A stretch of DNA of 45,488 nucleotides from an uncultured Clostridia bacterium (GTDB taxonomy: Bacteria; Bacillota; Clostridia; Oscillospirales; Ruminococcaceae): contig CALXGT010000043.1 of assembly GCA_944387915.1 (NCBI GenBank), forward strand, positions 1 to 45,488, in the 5' to 3' direction. A model generated the notes under the pieces. It was not told where the DNA came from and ran no database searches. It worked only from the letters and a program-made list of their open reading frames with translations. The position numbers were made by a program, and so were the translations under genes. Shown here one piece after another: positions 8,226-15,642 of the stretch (its first letter is position 1; every line of letters starts with the position of its first letter).

Positions 8226-9269
8226 TTATCGATAATCGCCGCGGCTTTCCGCGACGGTATATCCAATTTTTTTCATGCGCTCTTTGAGGGATGCAAGGCT
8301 CTCCGCCGCTTCGTCTCCCGTACAGAGCTTGTTGTCATAAAGGCTATATTTTTTCCGTACCATGACGGGGGACAAATTAGGCATCACAACGTTGGCGCCC
8401 GCTAAAACCCCTTTTTCCCGCCCTTGGGGATCCAATGTCCCTAACGCCGTTGTCGCCGGAAGTAAAACATGGGGCAGCATCAGGCGAATCAACCCCAAAA
8501 GGAAAATGGTCAGCGACACGCTTCCCGAGGGATAGGAGCCAAAGGGAGTATCATGATGGGGGATAAAGGGGCCGATCCCCACCATTTGGGGATCCAGCTC
8601 TTTTAGGAAAAGGAGATCCTCTGCCAGATTTTCCGTCGTTTGGAAGGGAGAGCCCACCATAAATCCGCTCCCCACCTGATAGCCGATACGCTTTAGGGCG
8701 AAAAGGCATTCCTTTCTGGTTTTGAGCTGCTGATAATCGGGATGGAGCTTCGCGTAATGGGCGTCGTTTGCAGTCTCATGCCGCAAAAGGTAGCGGTCCG
8801 CTCCCGCCTCAAACAAACGGCGAAAGCTTTCTTCTCCCCGTTCCCCCAACGACAGCGTAACGGCACATCCGGGATACCGCTTTTTGATTTCTTTAAGCAG
8901 GTCGCATAAAAGAGCGTCGGTATAGTACCCGTCTTCTCCGCCTTGGAGCACAAAGGTTCGAAACCCTAAGCGCCAGCCCTCATCGGCGCATTGAAGAATC
9001 TCCTCCGGCGTCAGCCGGTAGCGCTCCGCTTTTTGGTTGCTTCGCCGAATGCCGCAATAATAGCAGTCGTTTTTACAGTAGCTGGAGATCTCAATGAGCC
9101 CGCGGATATAAATATCCTTTCCGTAAATCGCGTCCCGGACCGTTCGAGCTTTTTCAAACAAGTACCGGCAAACCTCTTCGCTTTGATTTTCCAGTACCCG
9201 AATCCACTCCTCTTTCGACAGCGCGTGCGTCTTATGCAGCTTGTCGATCAACTCGTATCTATCCCGCAT
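8226..9269 (-). CDS. hydE: [FeFe]-hydrogenase maturase HydE (radical SAM)
   Basis: Radical SAM enzyme that works on the HydG product on the way to the azadithiolate-bridged diiron centre. In its 347 residues Cys65, Cys69 and Cys72 form the CKNDCYYC cluster motif; EEILQCADEGWRLGFRTFVL and LQGGEDGYYTD follow, then the barrel strands with SLGERGEE and RHETAND. The start at ATG 9269 has only a weak ribosome site (GGGACAGAG), unusual beside the strong ones elsewhere, which fits a regulated leader. It is the first gene of hydE-hydG-hydF-TM1266 and is preceded by a promoter and a terminator-containing leader. No hydrogenase subunit gene is in the window. BioB and PylB are related radical SAM families, but the context settles the call. 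Confidence 0.95.
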   Translation of the reverse strand: MRDRYELIDKLHKTHALSKEEWIRVLENQSEEVCRYLFEKARTVRDAIYGKDIYIRGLIEISSYCKNDCYYCGIRRSNQKAERYRLTPEEILQCADEGWRLGFRTFVLQGGEDGYYTDALLCDLLKEIKKRYPGCAVTLSLGERGEESFRRLFEAGADRYLLRHETANDAHYAKLHPDYQQLKTRKECLFALKRIGYQVGSGFMVGSPFQTTENLAEDLLFLKELDPQMVGIGPFIPHHDTPFGSYPSGSVSLTIFLLGLIRLMLPHVLLPATTALGTLDPQGREKGVLAGANVVMPNLSPVMVRKKYSLYDNKLCTGDEAAESLASLKERMKKIGYTVAESRGDYR

Positions 9270-9371
9270 ATTTGCTCTGTCCCAAGCCGGCGCGGCAAAA
9301 CCTTTCCGGCCGGCACTCCTTTCACAGATCCTGAAGCTTGGAGCCTATTCCTTTTATCATCTCTTTCCCAA

Positions 9372-9401
9372 CAAAAAAGCTCTATGCATAACGCATAGAG
9401 C
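9372..9401 (-). terminator. intrinsic terminator in the hydE leader (attenuator)
   Basis: In the minus direction GCUCUAUGC (9401-9393) pairs with GCAUAGAGC (9387-9379) over a 5-base loop and is followed by six U (9378-9373). It lies between the hydE promoter and hydE, 100 bases before the start codon, so it must be read through for hyd expression. Its first four bases (GCUC) also belong to the closing stem of the upstream folded domain. Confidence 0.85.
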
Positions 9402-9500
9402 AGACTTCTCCCGGACAACAACACTTACGGTTTGGGAAATCCCCTTTGCCGTCAGAATATGGGAAACAGTTTACAGTAGGAAGAAACTCCGTCTGCTCAC
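9391..9500 (-). ncRNA. riboswitch-like leader RNA upstream of hydE, class not recognised
   Basis: From the predicted start near 9500 the minus-strand transcript has GAGCAGAC (9498-9491) that pairs perfectly with GUCUGCUC (9405-9398), closing a domain of about 101 nt. Inside is a smaller arm ACGG-CAAA-GGG / CCC-AAA-CCGU with A-rich internal loops. The 3' strand of the closing stem shares GCUC with the 5' arm of the terminator at 9372-9401, so the two folds exclude each other, the usual plan of a transcriptional OFF or ON switch. I compared it by eye with the S-box, FMN, TPP, cobalamin, lysine, ZTP, glycine, c-di-GMP and T-box signatures and found no match. The fold is seen; sensing is inferred. 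Confidence 0.6.
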
Positions 9501-9506
9501 GCCATC

Positions 9507-9534
9507 AGTATACAACTTCGGCAAAAAATGTCAA
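9507..9534 (-). promoter_or_regulatory. sigma-A promoter of the hyd operon
   Basis: On the minus strand TTGACA (9534-9529) and TATACT (9512-9507) are 16 bases apart. Predicted start near 9500, just before the closing stem of the leader RNA. Confidence 0.85.
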
Positions 9535-9651
9535 TCCCTTCCATACAAGGTTTGCCCTTTTAAAATAAGGTAAAATGCGGCAGTGATTTTGGGATAACAG
9601 AAAAAATGAAAAGATGCATATAAAATAGTAGGATATTTATTTAATAACCAG

Positions 9652-9680
9652 TTGAATGTTTTTGTATATCATGTTATAAT
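9652..9680 (+). promoter_or_regulatory. sigma-A promoter of the surface-protein gene
   Basis: TTGAAT (9652-9657), 17-base spacer, TATAAT (9675-9680). It gives a leader of about 105 bases to the ATG at 9791, with AAAGGAG at 9778-9783. Confidence 0.85.
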
Positions 9681-9790
9681 TAAAGAGTATTTCAAGGATC
9701 AAGGGTGTTATGAAAATACAAATCCTGATGCTTGGTCGTATCATTTTTTTGAAGGAGCCATAATCAAATATTTTTTAAAGGAGTGTGTGT

Positions 9791-12700
9791 ATGAAACGAA
9801 AGCTTACAAAAAGGATCTGGGCGATTTTGCTGGCATGCGCTATGGTCGTCGGCTTATTCCCGGCAACCGCCTTAGCGGCGCCTGGCGCCGGTCCCCAGTT
9901 TGGGAAAAATGTGACCTTCCAGTATACCCCGGGTACGGAAACCTATGAAAGCGTTTCTGTCGTATGCGAGGCTCTGGGCATCAACGAGGTAATGACAGAA
10001 AGCGAAGGCGTTTATTCGTATGTCTTTGAAGTGGCCCCGGATATCGCTCCGGGAGACTACGAGTACCAATTTGCGGGAACCTCCGGGGGCGACGTAACCT
10101 ACTTTAATGACCCGGAAAATCCGGATACTTCCACTGGCGGAAAGAGCCTGCTTCATCTGTACCGGCTCATTCCGGAAGAAACGGTTTCCCTGGCAGCGGG
10201 TGAGGAAAAGACTCTTCCGCAAACGGACATGCTGTGGTTAACCGAAAATGATACGACACCGGTTTCGGTACGGTACGAGATCGATCCATCTACCCAGGGG
10301 CTTACGCTTGGCGACGACGGCTTTACCCTGACCGCAGACGATACCTTCCAAGGCGGTACCGTTTGGGCTTATGTAGATGATGAATCATACAGCGGGACCG
10401 CGAAATGTATTACCGTCATTTTGGATCCCCTCCCCACCACCGGCAATAACCAAACCGACTACCGGATCGTATTGACGGATGAATACAGCGATTCCTGGAA
10501 CGGAAACCAGATCACCGTCTATGTAGGAGAAGGAGAGGAGGAAAAAACGTATCTCCTTTCCATTGTGGAGTACGATACCTCCGAAAAAACCTACTATCTT
10601 TCCGGGATCGATGAAAGTACGCCGATCCGCATCGAGTACACCAAAGAGGGAGAGTATCCGGAAGAATGCGGCGTTTCTCTTTACGCCCCCGGGCAAACAG
10701 CCCCCTTATGGACCGGAAATTTAAGCCTTTTTGACGAAGGCGATACGGTATACCCGTCGTCTGCTTCCACTCTCCCCACCACCGGCAATGACCAAACCGA
10801 CTACCGGATCGTATTGACGGATGAATACAGCGATTCCTGGAACGGAAACCAGATCACCGTTTATGTAGGAGAAGGAGAGGAGGAAAAAACGTATCTCCTT
10901 TCCATTGTGGAGTACGATACCTACGAAAAAACCTACTATCTTTCCGGGATCGACGAAGATACGCCGATCTGCATCGAGTACACCAAAGCGGGAGAGTATC
11001 CGAAAGAATGCGGCGTTTCTCTTTACCCCCCCGCAGGGAACGTGCCTCTTTGGGAATTAGAGGGAACGTTGGCTGACTGCAGCGAAACCGATGTTCTTTA
11101 TAACGGTACTTTGTATAAAATAGCGAATTACAGCGCGCTTCTCGACGCGATGGAAAAAATCCCTGTCGGAGAAGAGAGACTCCAGTATTCCAACGAAAGC
11201 TTAAAAGCGCTGGATGATGTGGTCAACGGCATTGCTTGGGGACTTCCCGAAGCGGATCAAGCTACCGTAGACCAGTATACCGAAACGCTTCTTGCCGCGA
11301 TTGCCGGTTTGGAGGAATATGTCCCCGACCCGGATGCGGAAACCGAAACGCTGACCCTGCAAGAGGGAGATACCCTGATTATTCAAAGCGACGGATATCG
11401 GCTGAATGGTGCGTTCACATCTTTCACCGGCAATTACGAACTCACCACAGGCAAACAACCCGTTTCCGCCCAGGTGATCGTCGAAAGCGGGCGGCACCGG
11501 ATCACGCTGCGGGATTTGTTCCTGGATCGTTATTCGGAAAACAATTCGCCCTTTATTGTAAGCGGAGCCAATTATGCGGCCGTTGACCTGATCCTTGAAG
11601 GAGAAAATGCCTTGACGGCGCTGGAGTCTTGCGCCGGTCTTGAGGTCCGGCCCAATGGGACCCTTCAGATCCAGGGCGACGGTATACTGACTGCCCGCGG
11701 CGGTGATAATGCAGCGGGTATCGGCGGAAACGAATACGAAGGCGCCGGAACCATCGTGATCCTGAGCGGAACCGTCAATGCCATCAGTGAGGGCGACGGT
11801 GCCGGTATCGGCGGCGGTTATGAAGGCGGCGCCGGAACCATTGTGATCCGGGACGGAACGGTTTACGCAGAATGCCTGGGTGATGACGGTGCGGGCATTG
11901 GATGCGGCGACGATGGAAACGGAGGTACCATCTCCATCTACGGCGGTACCGTGACCGCATTGAGTATGTCGGATGACGGCTCGGGTATCGGCGGCGCCGA
12001 TACCGGAAATGTGGATTCCATTTTGATCACCGGCGGCACAATCACTGCAAGAGGCAATGACGGCGCGGGAATCGGCGGCGGCGAAGAAACCGACGGCGGA
12101 ACCATCACCATTTTAGGCGGCACCCTGACTGTTTCCAGCTTAAGCAGCGCAGCCATCGGCGGCGGGACCAGTGAAGGCGCCGGAACCATACGCATCGAAA
12201 ACGCGGTGATCTTTGTAGAAGACTACGATGAGAATATGATCGGCGCGGACAATATGGATTCCATCACCGCAAACGATTCCGTTATTTTTGAAAACGTCTC
12301 CATTTTTGCCGATCCCTTCGGAGAGATCGGACCTGCTCCCACCAATTCCGCGGGAACGCCTTTGGTACTGTATCAGGCGAATCTGGATCAGCCCGACGGA
12401 TTTACCGTGCTTCAGCTGACAGACGGTTCCACGTTGACCGCCTATGTGAAGGATAAAACGATTTCTGCCTTCCTTCCCGAAGGAGTGACCGTGGGCGATC
12501 CTCCAGAGCAGCCGGAGGAAGACGACGATGTGACCATTCCTCCCGTTCTCCGTCCTCTTCCCGATGACGACTTTACGCCCGTAATCATCGAAGGCGCCGG
12601 CGCAAGCTGGCAAACGGGAAGCGAATATGGCCTTTCCTTTACCTCAAACGCGGAATTCGACGATTTCTTAAAGGTACAGGTCGACGGTACCGATGTGAGC

Positions 12701-13039
12701 AGTCAAAACTACGAAGTCAAAGAGGGAAGCACCATCGTGATCTTGAAGGCTTCCTATCTGACGACCCTTGCGGTAGGCGAACACACCCTTTCGGTGATCT
12801 CCTCCACCGGCACCGCCAGCACCACCTTTACCATCAAGGCGGCGCAGACACCGGCTGAGACCACACCGGAAACCGATACTTCGGATGCCGGGACCTCCGA
12901 ATCGGATGCGGAGACGCCCGCCAGGGATCCCAACGATCCCCAGACCGGCGACGCCCAGATGCCGGCTCTTTGGATCACCCTTCTGCTCCTGTCCGGCGGC
13001 GCGTTTGGCGTTTGCCTCTATCGGAGAAGGAAACAGTAA
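9791..13039 (+). CDS. large cell-wall-anchored repeat protein with duplicated domain and Gly-rich beta-helix-like repeats
   Basis: A 1082-residue secreted protein. ATG 9791 (MKRKLTKR) fits the AAAGGAG ribosome site better than the GTG two codons earlier. A signal peptide covers about residues 1-28 (cleavage near TALA-AP). Two nearly identical domains of about 90 residues start near 214 and 328 with PTTGN(N/D)QTDYRIVLTDEY. A helical stretch (about 440-510) follows. About 634-806 is built of GIGGG / GTITI-type repeats, typical of beta-helix-like surface proteins. About 934-1015 resembles an immunoglobulin-like X2 module. The C-terminus is DPQTGD (1049-1054), a hydrophobic helix and RRRKQ, a variant of the LPxTG sorting signal, so a sortase probably attaches it to peptidoglycan. 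Likely role is adhesion or glycan binding; the ligand is unknown. It has its own promoter and terminator. Confidence 0.8.
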   Translation: MKRKLTKRIWAILLACAMVVGLFPATALAAPGAGPQFGKNVTFQYTPGTETYESVSVVCEALGINEVMTESEGVYSYVFEVAPDIAPGDYEYQFAGTSGGDVTYFNDPENPDTSTGGKSLLHLYRLIPEETVSLAAGEEKTLPQTDMLWLTENDTTPVSVRYEIDPSTQGLTLGDDGFTLTADDTFQGGTVWAYVDDESYSGTAKCITVILDPLPTTGNNQTDYRIVLTDEYSDSWNGNQITVYVGEGEEEKTYLLSIVEYDTSEKTYYLSGIDESTPIRIEYTKEGEYPEECGVSLYAPGQTAPLWTGNLSLFDEGDTVYPSSASTLPTTGNDQTDYRIVLTDEYSDSWNGNQITVYVGEGEEEKTYLLSIVEYDTYEKTYYLSGIDEDTPICIEYTKAGEYPKECGVSLYPPAGNVPLWELEGTLADCSETDVLYNGTLYKIANYSALLDAMEKIPVGEERLQYSNESLKALDDVVNGIAWGLPEADQATVDQYTETLLAAIAGLEEYVPDPDAETETLTLQEGDTLIIQSDGYRLNGAFTSFTGNYELTTGKQPVSAQVIVESGRHRITLRDLFLDRYSENNSPFIVSGANYAAVDLILEGENALTALESCAGLEVRPNGTLQIQGDGILTARGGDNAAGIGGNEYEGAGTIVILSGTVNAISEGDGAGIGGGYEGGAGTIVIRDGTVYAECLGDDGAGIGCGDDGNGGTISIYGGTVTALSMSDDGSGIGGADTGNVDSILITGGTITARGNDGAGIGGGEETDGGTITILGGTLTVSSLSSAAIGGGTSEGAGTIRIENAVIFVEDYDENMIGADNMDSITANDSVIFENVSIFADPFGEIGPAPTNSAGTPLVLYQANLDQPDGFTVLQLTDGSTLTAYVKDKTISAFLPEGVTVGDPPEQPEEDDDVTIPPVLRPLPDDDFTPVIIEGAGASWQTGSEYGLSFTSNAEFDDFLKVQVDGTDVSSQNYEVKEGSTIVILKASYLTTLAVGEHTLSVISSTGTASTTFTIKAAQTPAETTPETDTSDAGTSESDAETPARDPNDPQTGDAQMPALWITLLLLSGGAFGVCLYRRRKQ
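10430..11030 (+). repeat. in-gene direct duplication, 342-bp period
   Basis: CTCCCCACCACCGGCAA begins at 10430 and again at 10772, exactly 342 bases (114 codons) apart. The first roughly 260 bases of each unit are almost identical; the linkers that follow differ. The near identity points to a recent or recombination-maintained duplication inside the surface-protein gene. Confidence 0.9.
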
Positions 13040-13042
13040 TTA

Positions 13043-13070
13043 AAAAACCCCGCCGAAAGGCGGGGTTTTT
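13043..13070. terminator. bidirectional intrinsic terminator
   Basis: CCCCGCC-GAAA-GGCGGGG (13048-13065) flanked by A6 and T5. It serves the surface-protein gene on the plus strand and the methyltransferase on the minus strand. Confidence 0.93.
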
Positions 13071-13114
13071 GCTTTTATGAAAGCATTCTTTTGATACAGA
13101 CGGTTCCAAACTGT

Positions 13115-13852
13115 TTATTGCCCGTCCGTTTTGACCGCTTTGACCAAAAGCATCATGGGCCGCCGCAGTTCGTCCTCCATGCCGGGGATGGAAAGCCATT
13201 CCTCGGGGGGCGTGACCTCTTCTACCGCCTGAAGGGAAAACCCGTTTTGCAAAAGACCGTTTAGAATCTGGGTCAAGGTGTGATGCTGTTTTTCGACAAT
13301 ATGGTCGAGAAACAGGGTGTTTCGCTTTCCCGGGGAAAAATACCGGTCTACCGGCCAGTAAAGAGGCTTTCCGTGGGAATCGTAGATCCAATCCTGATGG
13401 ATGCCTGCGGTGAAAACGGGGTGTTCTATATTAAAGAGGAAATAGCCGCCCTTCTTTAACGTCCGAAACAAATTCGCATAAACAGCGTTCAGATCCCGGA
13501 TATAATGGAGCGCCAAATTGGAAATCACCAGATCAAAGGTATCGAGAGGATAGTGGTACTCCTCGATTCCGCAAACCCGGTATGTAACGGTCTTTTCCTC
13601 GGTTTGAAGCATCGCCTGTTGGATCATACGCTGACTGCTGTCGATGCCGAGTACCGTCTTTGCCCCCATTTTTGCGGCATACCGGCAATGCCAGCCGTAT
13701 CCGCACCCCAGATCCAGTACCGTTTTTTCGGTAACGTCGGGAAACAAAGGCAAAAGCTGGTGCCATTCTCCGGCGGCGGAAAGTCCCTTTTTACTTCTCT
13801 CCATTTGGGCATACGCCGAAAAAAAAGATGGATTATCGTAAATGCTCGTCAT
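13115..13852 (-). CDS. class I SAM-dependent methyltransferase
   Basis: A 245-residue Rossmann-fold methyltransferase of unknown substrate. Motif I VLDLGCGYGWHC (near residue 47), the acidic end of strand 2 in VLGIDSSQRMI, DLVISNLALHYI and the GGYFLFNIEHP strand are all present. The segment EHPVFTA and the C-terminal EWLSIPGMEDELRRPMMLLVKA place it with small-molecule methyltransferases of the UbiE/Methyltransf_11 type. ATG 13852 follows GGGGAG by 5 bases. It lies 63 bases downstream of the MATE transporter on the same strand without a terminator between, so the two are probably cotranscribed. A role in modifying an exported or toxic compound is only a guess. Confidence 0.85.
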   Translation of the reverse strand: MTSIYDNPSFFSAYAQMERSKKGLSAAGEWHQLLPLFPDVTEKTVLDLGCGYGWHCRYAAKMGAKTVLGIDSSQRMIQQAMLQTEEKTVTYRVCGIEEYHYPLDTFDLVISNLALHYIRDLNAVYANLFRTLKKGGYFLFNIEHPVFTAGIHQDWIYDSHGKPLYWPVDRYFSPGKRNTLFLDHIVEKQHHTLTQILNGLLQNGFSLQAVEEVTPPEEWLSIPGMEDELRRPMMLLVKAVKTDGQ

Positions 13853-13915
13853 ATCTGCTCCCCTTTTTAAAAATGTTTCTTCGCTTTTCTCTTCGCGGAC
13901 GCTTACTCTAATGGG

Positions 13916-15271
13916 TTACGCTGCCGCCGAAGAGGGGGACAGGCGCCGGGAAAGCTGTCGAAGCTGGTAATAATATAACGGAAGCAGCAGCACCACCGCC
14001 GCCATCCATGCGGCAGGATTGGCAAAACAAACAGCCACGTAGCCGTAGTTTCCCACCAGACAAAAGGCGATCACCGTTCTCGCGACCAGTTCAAACAAGC
14101 CCGCTCCCATGGCGGGAACGCTGTATCCAAGTCCTTGGAGAGAGTTTCGGTACACCAAAAGAAGGGCTAAAAGAGGGAAAAACAACCCGTTGATAATGGA
14201 AAAGGTCATTACCTCGTCTAAAATCGCCGTCTCCGAGGGATCCAAAAACAAATAGGCCATCTGTCTTCCGAAAAAGGTAACCAAAAGACATCCTATCGCG
14301 GCGTAGGCAATCCCGGAAAAAGCGGCGTTTTTAATCCCCTTGCGAATCCGGTCGATCTTTCCCGCCCCTAAGTTCTGACCACAGTAGGTGGCCATGGTAA
14401 TTCCCAATGTCTCTAACGGCTGGGTAATTAGAGCCTGGATCTTGCTTCCGGCGGTTACAGCAGCGACCGCGTTAGAACCCAAGGTATTAACAGCACCCTG
14501 TAAAATAACGCTTCCCACCGCGGTGATGGAAAATTGAAGCCCCATAGGGACGCCGATAAACAGCATCCGGGCAATATGTCCCCCATAAAAGGAAAAATCA
14601 TCCCGCTCCATCTTCAAAACGGAAAACCGCTTTTTGATGTAGAGAAAACAAAGAAGAGCGGATACCGCTTGGGAAATTACGGTAGCGTAAGCCGCGCCGG
14701 CGACGCCGCTATGAAACGAAAGAATAAAAAGGCAATCCAGCCCCACATTGAGCACCGATGACAAAACCAAAAAAACAAGGGGGGTTTTACTATCCCCCAA
14801 GGCTCGTAAAATTCCGGCTAACAGGTTATAGAGCATAGTCACGCCAATGCCGGCAAAAATCACAACGATGTAACGATAGGCATCTTCAATAATATTTTCC
14901 GGCGTTTGAATCAACCGCAGCACCGGCCCTGTCAACAACACCGTGGTGACGGTGAGCAGCACGCTGATTCCCAAAGTAATATAAAAAGCGTTGGTCACAC
15001 AGCGGCGCATATTTTTAAAATCCTTGGCTCCAAAATACTGGGCCACTCGAATGGTCAGTCCGCTGCAACACCCGGTGGCAAACCCTAACACCATAAAATT
15101 GAGCGAACCGGTAGCGCCTACCGCCGCCAAAGCGTCTACGCCTAAAAATTTCCCCACCAAAATGGTGTCCGCCATATTATAAAATTGCTGGAACAAATTC
15201 CCGATCACCAACGGGATAGAGAAGAAAAGAATTTGTTTTAAAGGGTTTCCTACCGTTAAATCTCGTACCAT
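13916..15271 (-). CDS. MATE-family multidrug/metabolite efflux transporter
   Basis: A 451-residue, 12-helix inner-membrane antiporter that exports cationic compounds in exchange for Na+ or H+. The N-terminus MVRDLTVGNPLKQILFFSIPL and the NLFQQFYNMADTILVGKFLG segment are characteristic of the bacterial DinF/NorM-like group; the second half repeats the pattern (SKIQALITQPLETLGITMATYCGQNLGAGK). The frame is open to 15310, but ATG 15271 has AAAGGGGAG just upstream and gives the usual N-terminus. It has its own promoter (15302-15330) and is followed by the methyltransferase. The substrate cannot be read from sequence. Confidence 0.93.
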   Translation of the reverse strand: MVRDLTVGNPLKQILFFSIPLVIGNLFQQFYNMADTILVGKFLGVDALAAVGATGSLNFMVLGFATGCCSGLTIRVAQYFGAKDFKNMRRCVTNAFYITLGISVLLTVTTVLLTGPVLRLIQTPENIIEDAYRYIVVIFAGIGVTMLYNLLAGILRALGDSKTPLVFLVLSSVLNVGLDCLFILSFHSGVAGAAYATVISQAVSALLCFLYIKKRFSVLKMERDDFSFYGGHIARMLFIGVPMGLQFSITAVGSVILQGAVNTLGSNAVAAVTAGSKIQALITQPLETLGITMATYCGQNLGAGKIDRIRKGIKNAAFSGIAYAAIGCLLVTFFGRQMAYLFLDPSETAILDEVMTFSIINGLFFPLLALLLVYRNSLQGLGYSVPAMGAGLFELVARTVIAFCLVGNYGYVAVCFANPAAWMAAVVLLLPLYYYQLRQLSRRLSPSSAAA

Positions 15272-15301
15272 ATTTTTCTCCCCTTTCTTTAGGTTCAAGC
15301 T

Positions 15302-15330
15302 ATCATACAACGGTTTTTTTGCTATGTCAA
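15302..15330 (-). promoter_or_regulatory. sigma-A promoter of the MATE gene
   Basis: Minus strand TTGACA (15330-15325), 17-base spacer, TATGAT (15307-15302). The start of transcription should lie near 15295, giving a leader of about 25 bases. Confidence 0.85.
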
Positions 15331-15450
15331 TAACAAAAAAATAAAAATTTTTTGTTTTGCCTTTTGTCTTTGAAAAAGTAGCAAACCGTTTGATTTTTTC
15401 TATCTATTGGCACTTATGTTGTGCATAATCGTAGAAAAAAGGAAACCCTC

Positions 15451-15479
15451 TTGACCGAAAACCGATCCTATGATAGACT
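15451..15479 (+). promoter_or_regulatory. sigma-A promoter of pflB
   Basis: TTGACC (15451-15456), 17-base spacer, TAGACT (15474-15479). Transcription would begin a few bases before the riboswitch. Confidence 0.8.
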
Positions 15480-15492
15480 GAAAGTGAAGAGA

Positions 15493-15574
15493 TTCCTGCG
15501 ACTGACGGTTTTGTGGAGCCTACCACAAGGGAGCAGGAACTGTGATTTCGCCGACCGTCTGGGCAGCATCTTTT
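15493..15574 (+). ncRNA. ZTP (pfl) riboswitch
   Basis: The conserved parts of the ZTP/ZMP aptamer are present in order: GCGACTGACGG (15498-15508), the hairpin TTGTGG / CCACAA (15511-15516 / 15523-15528), GGGAGC (15529-15534) and CCGACCGTCTGGGCA (15551-15565), with GACGG (15504-15508) pairing with CCGTC (15555-15559). The class senses ZTP or ZMP, which build up when 10-formyl-tetrahydrofolate is short, and turns on one-carbon genes. Here it controls pflB-pflA, whose product formate feeds formyl-THF. Its 3' end runs into the terminator, so ligand binding should block termination. Confidence 0.93.
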
Positions 15575-15595
15575 CTTAGATGCTGCCCTTTTGTT
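15561..15595 (+). terminator. expression-platform terminator of the ZTP riboswitch
   Basis: GGGCAGCATCT (15561-15571) pairs with AGATGCTGCCC (15578-15588), followed by TTTTGTTTT. The 5' arm includes the conserved TGGGCA of the aptamer, so aptamer folding and termination compete. Confidence 0.93.
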
Positions 15596-15642
15596 TTAGG
15601 GCTTTATCAAGGGAAAGATGTCCGTAGCAAAGGAGGATTTTT

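Noticed and set aside
8167..8266. N-terminal extension of HydG to 8266
   Set aside because: It would overlap the end of hydE and lacks a ribosome site; ATG 8167 has one and gives the normal HydG N-terminus.
9372..9500. hydE leader as a T-box or a known riboswitch (S-box, TPP, FMN, cobalamin, lysine, ZTP)
   Set aside because: The conserved T-box AGGGTGG block and the aptamer cores of those classes are not found by eye. A covariance search is still needed.
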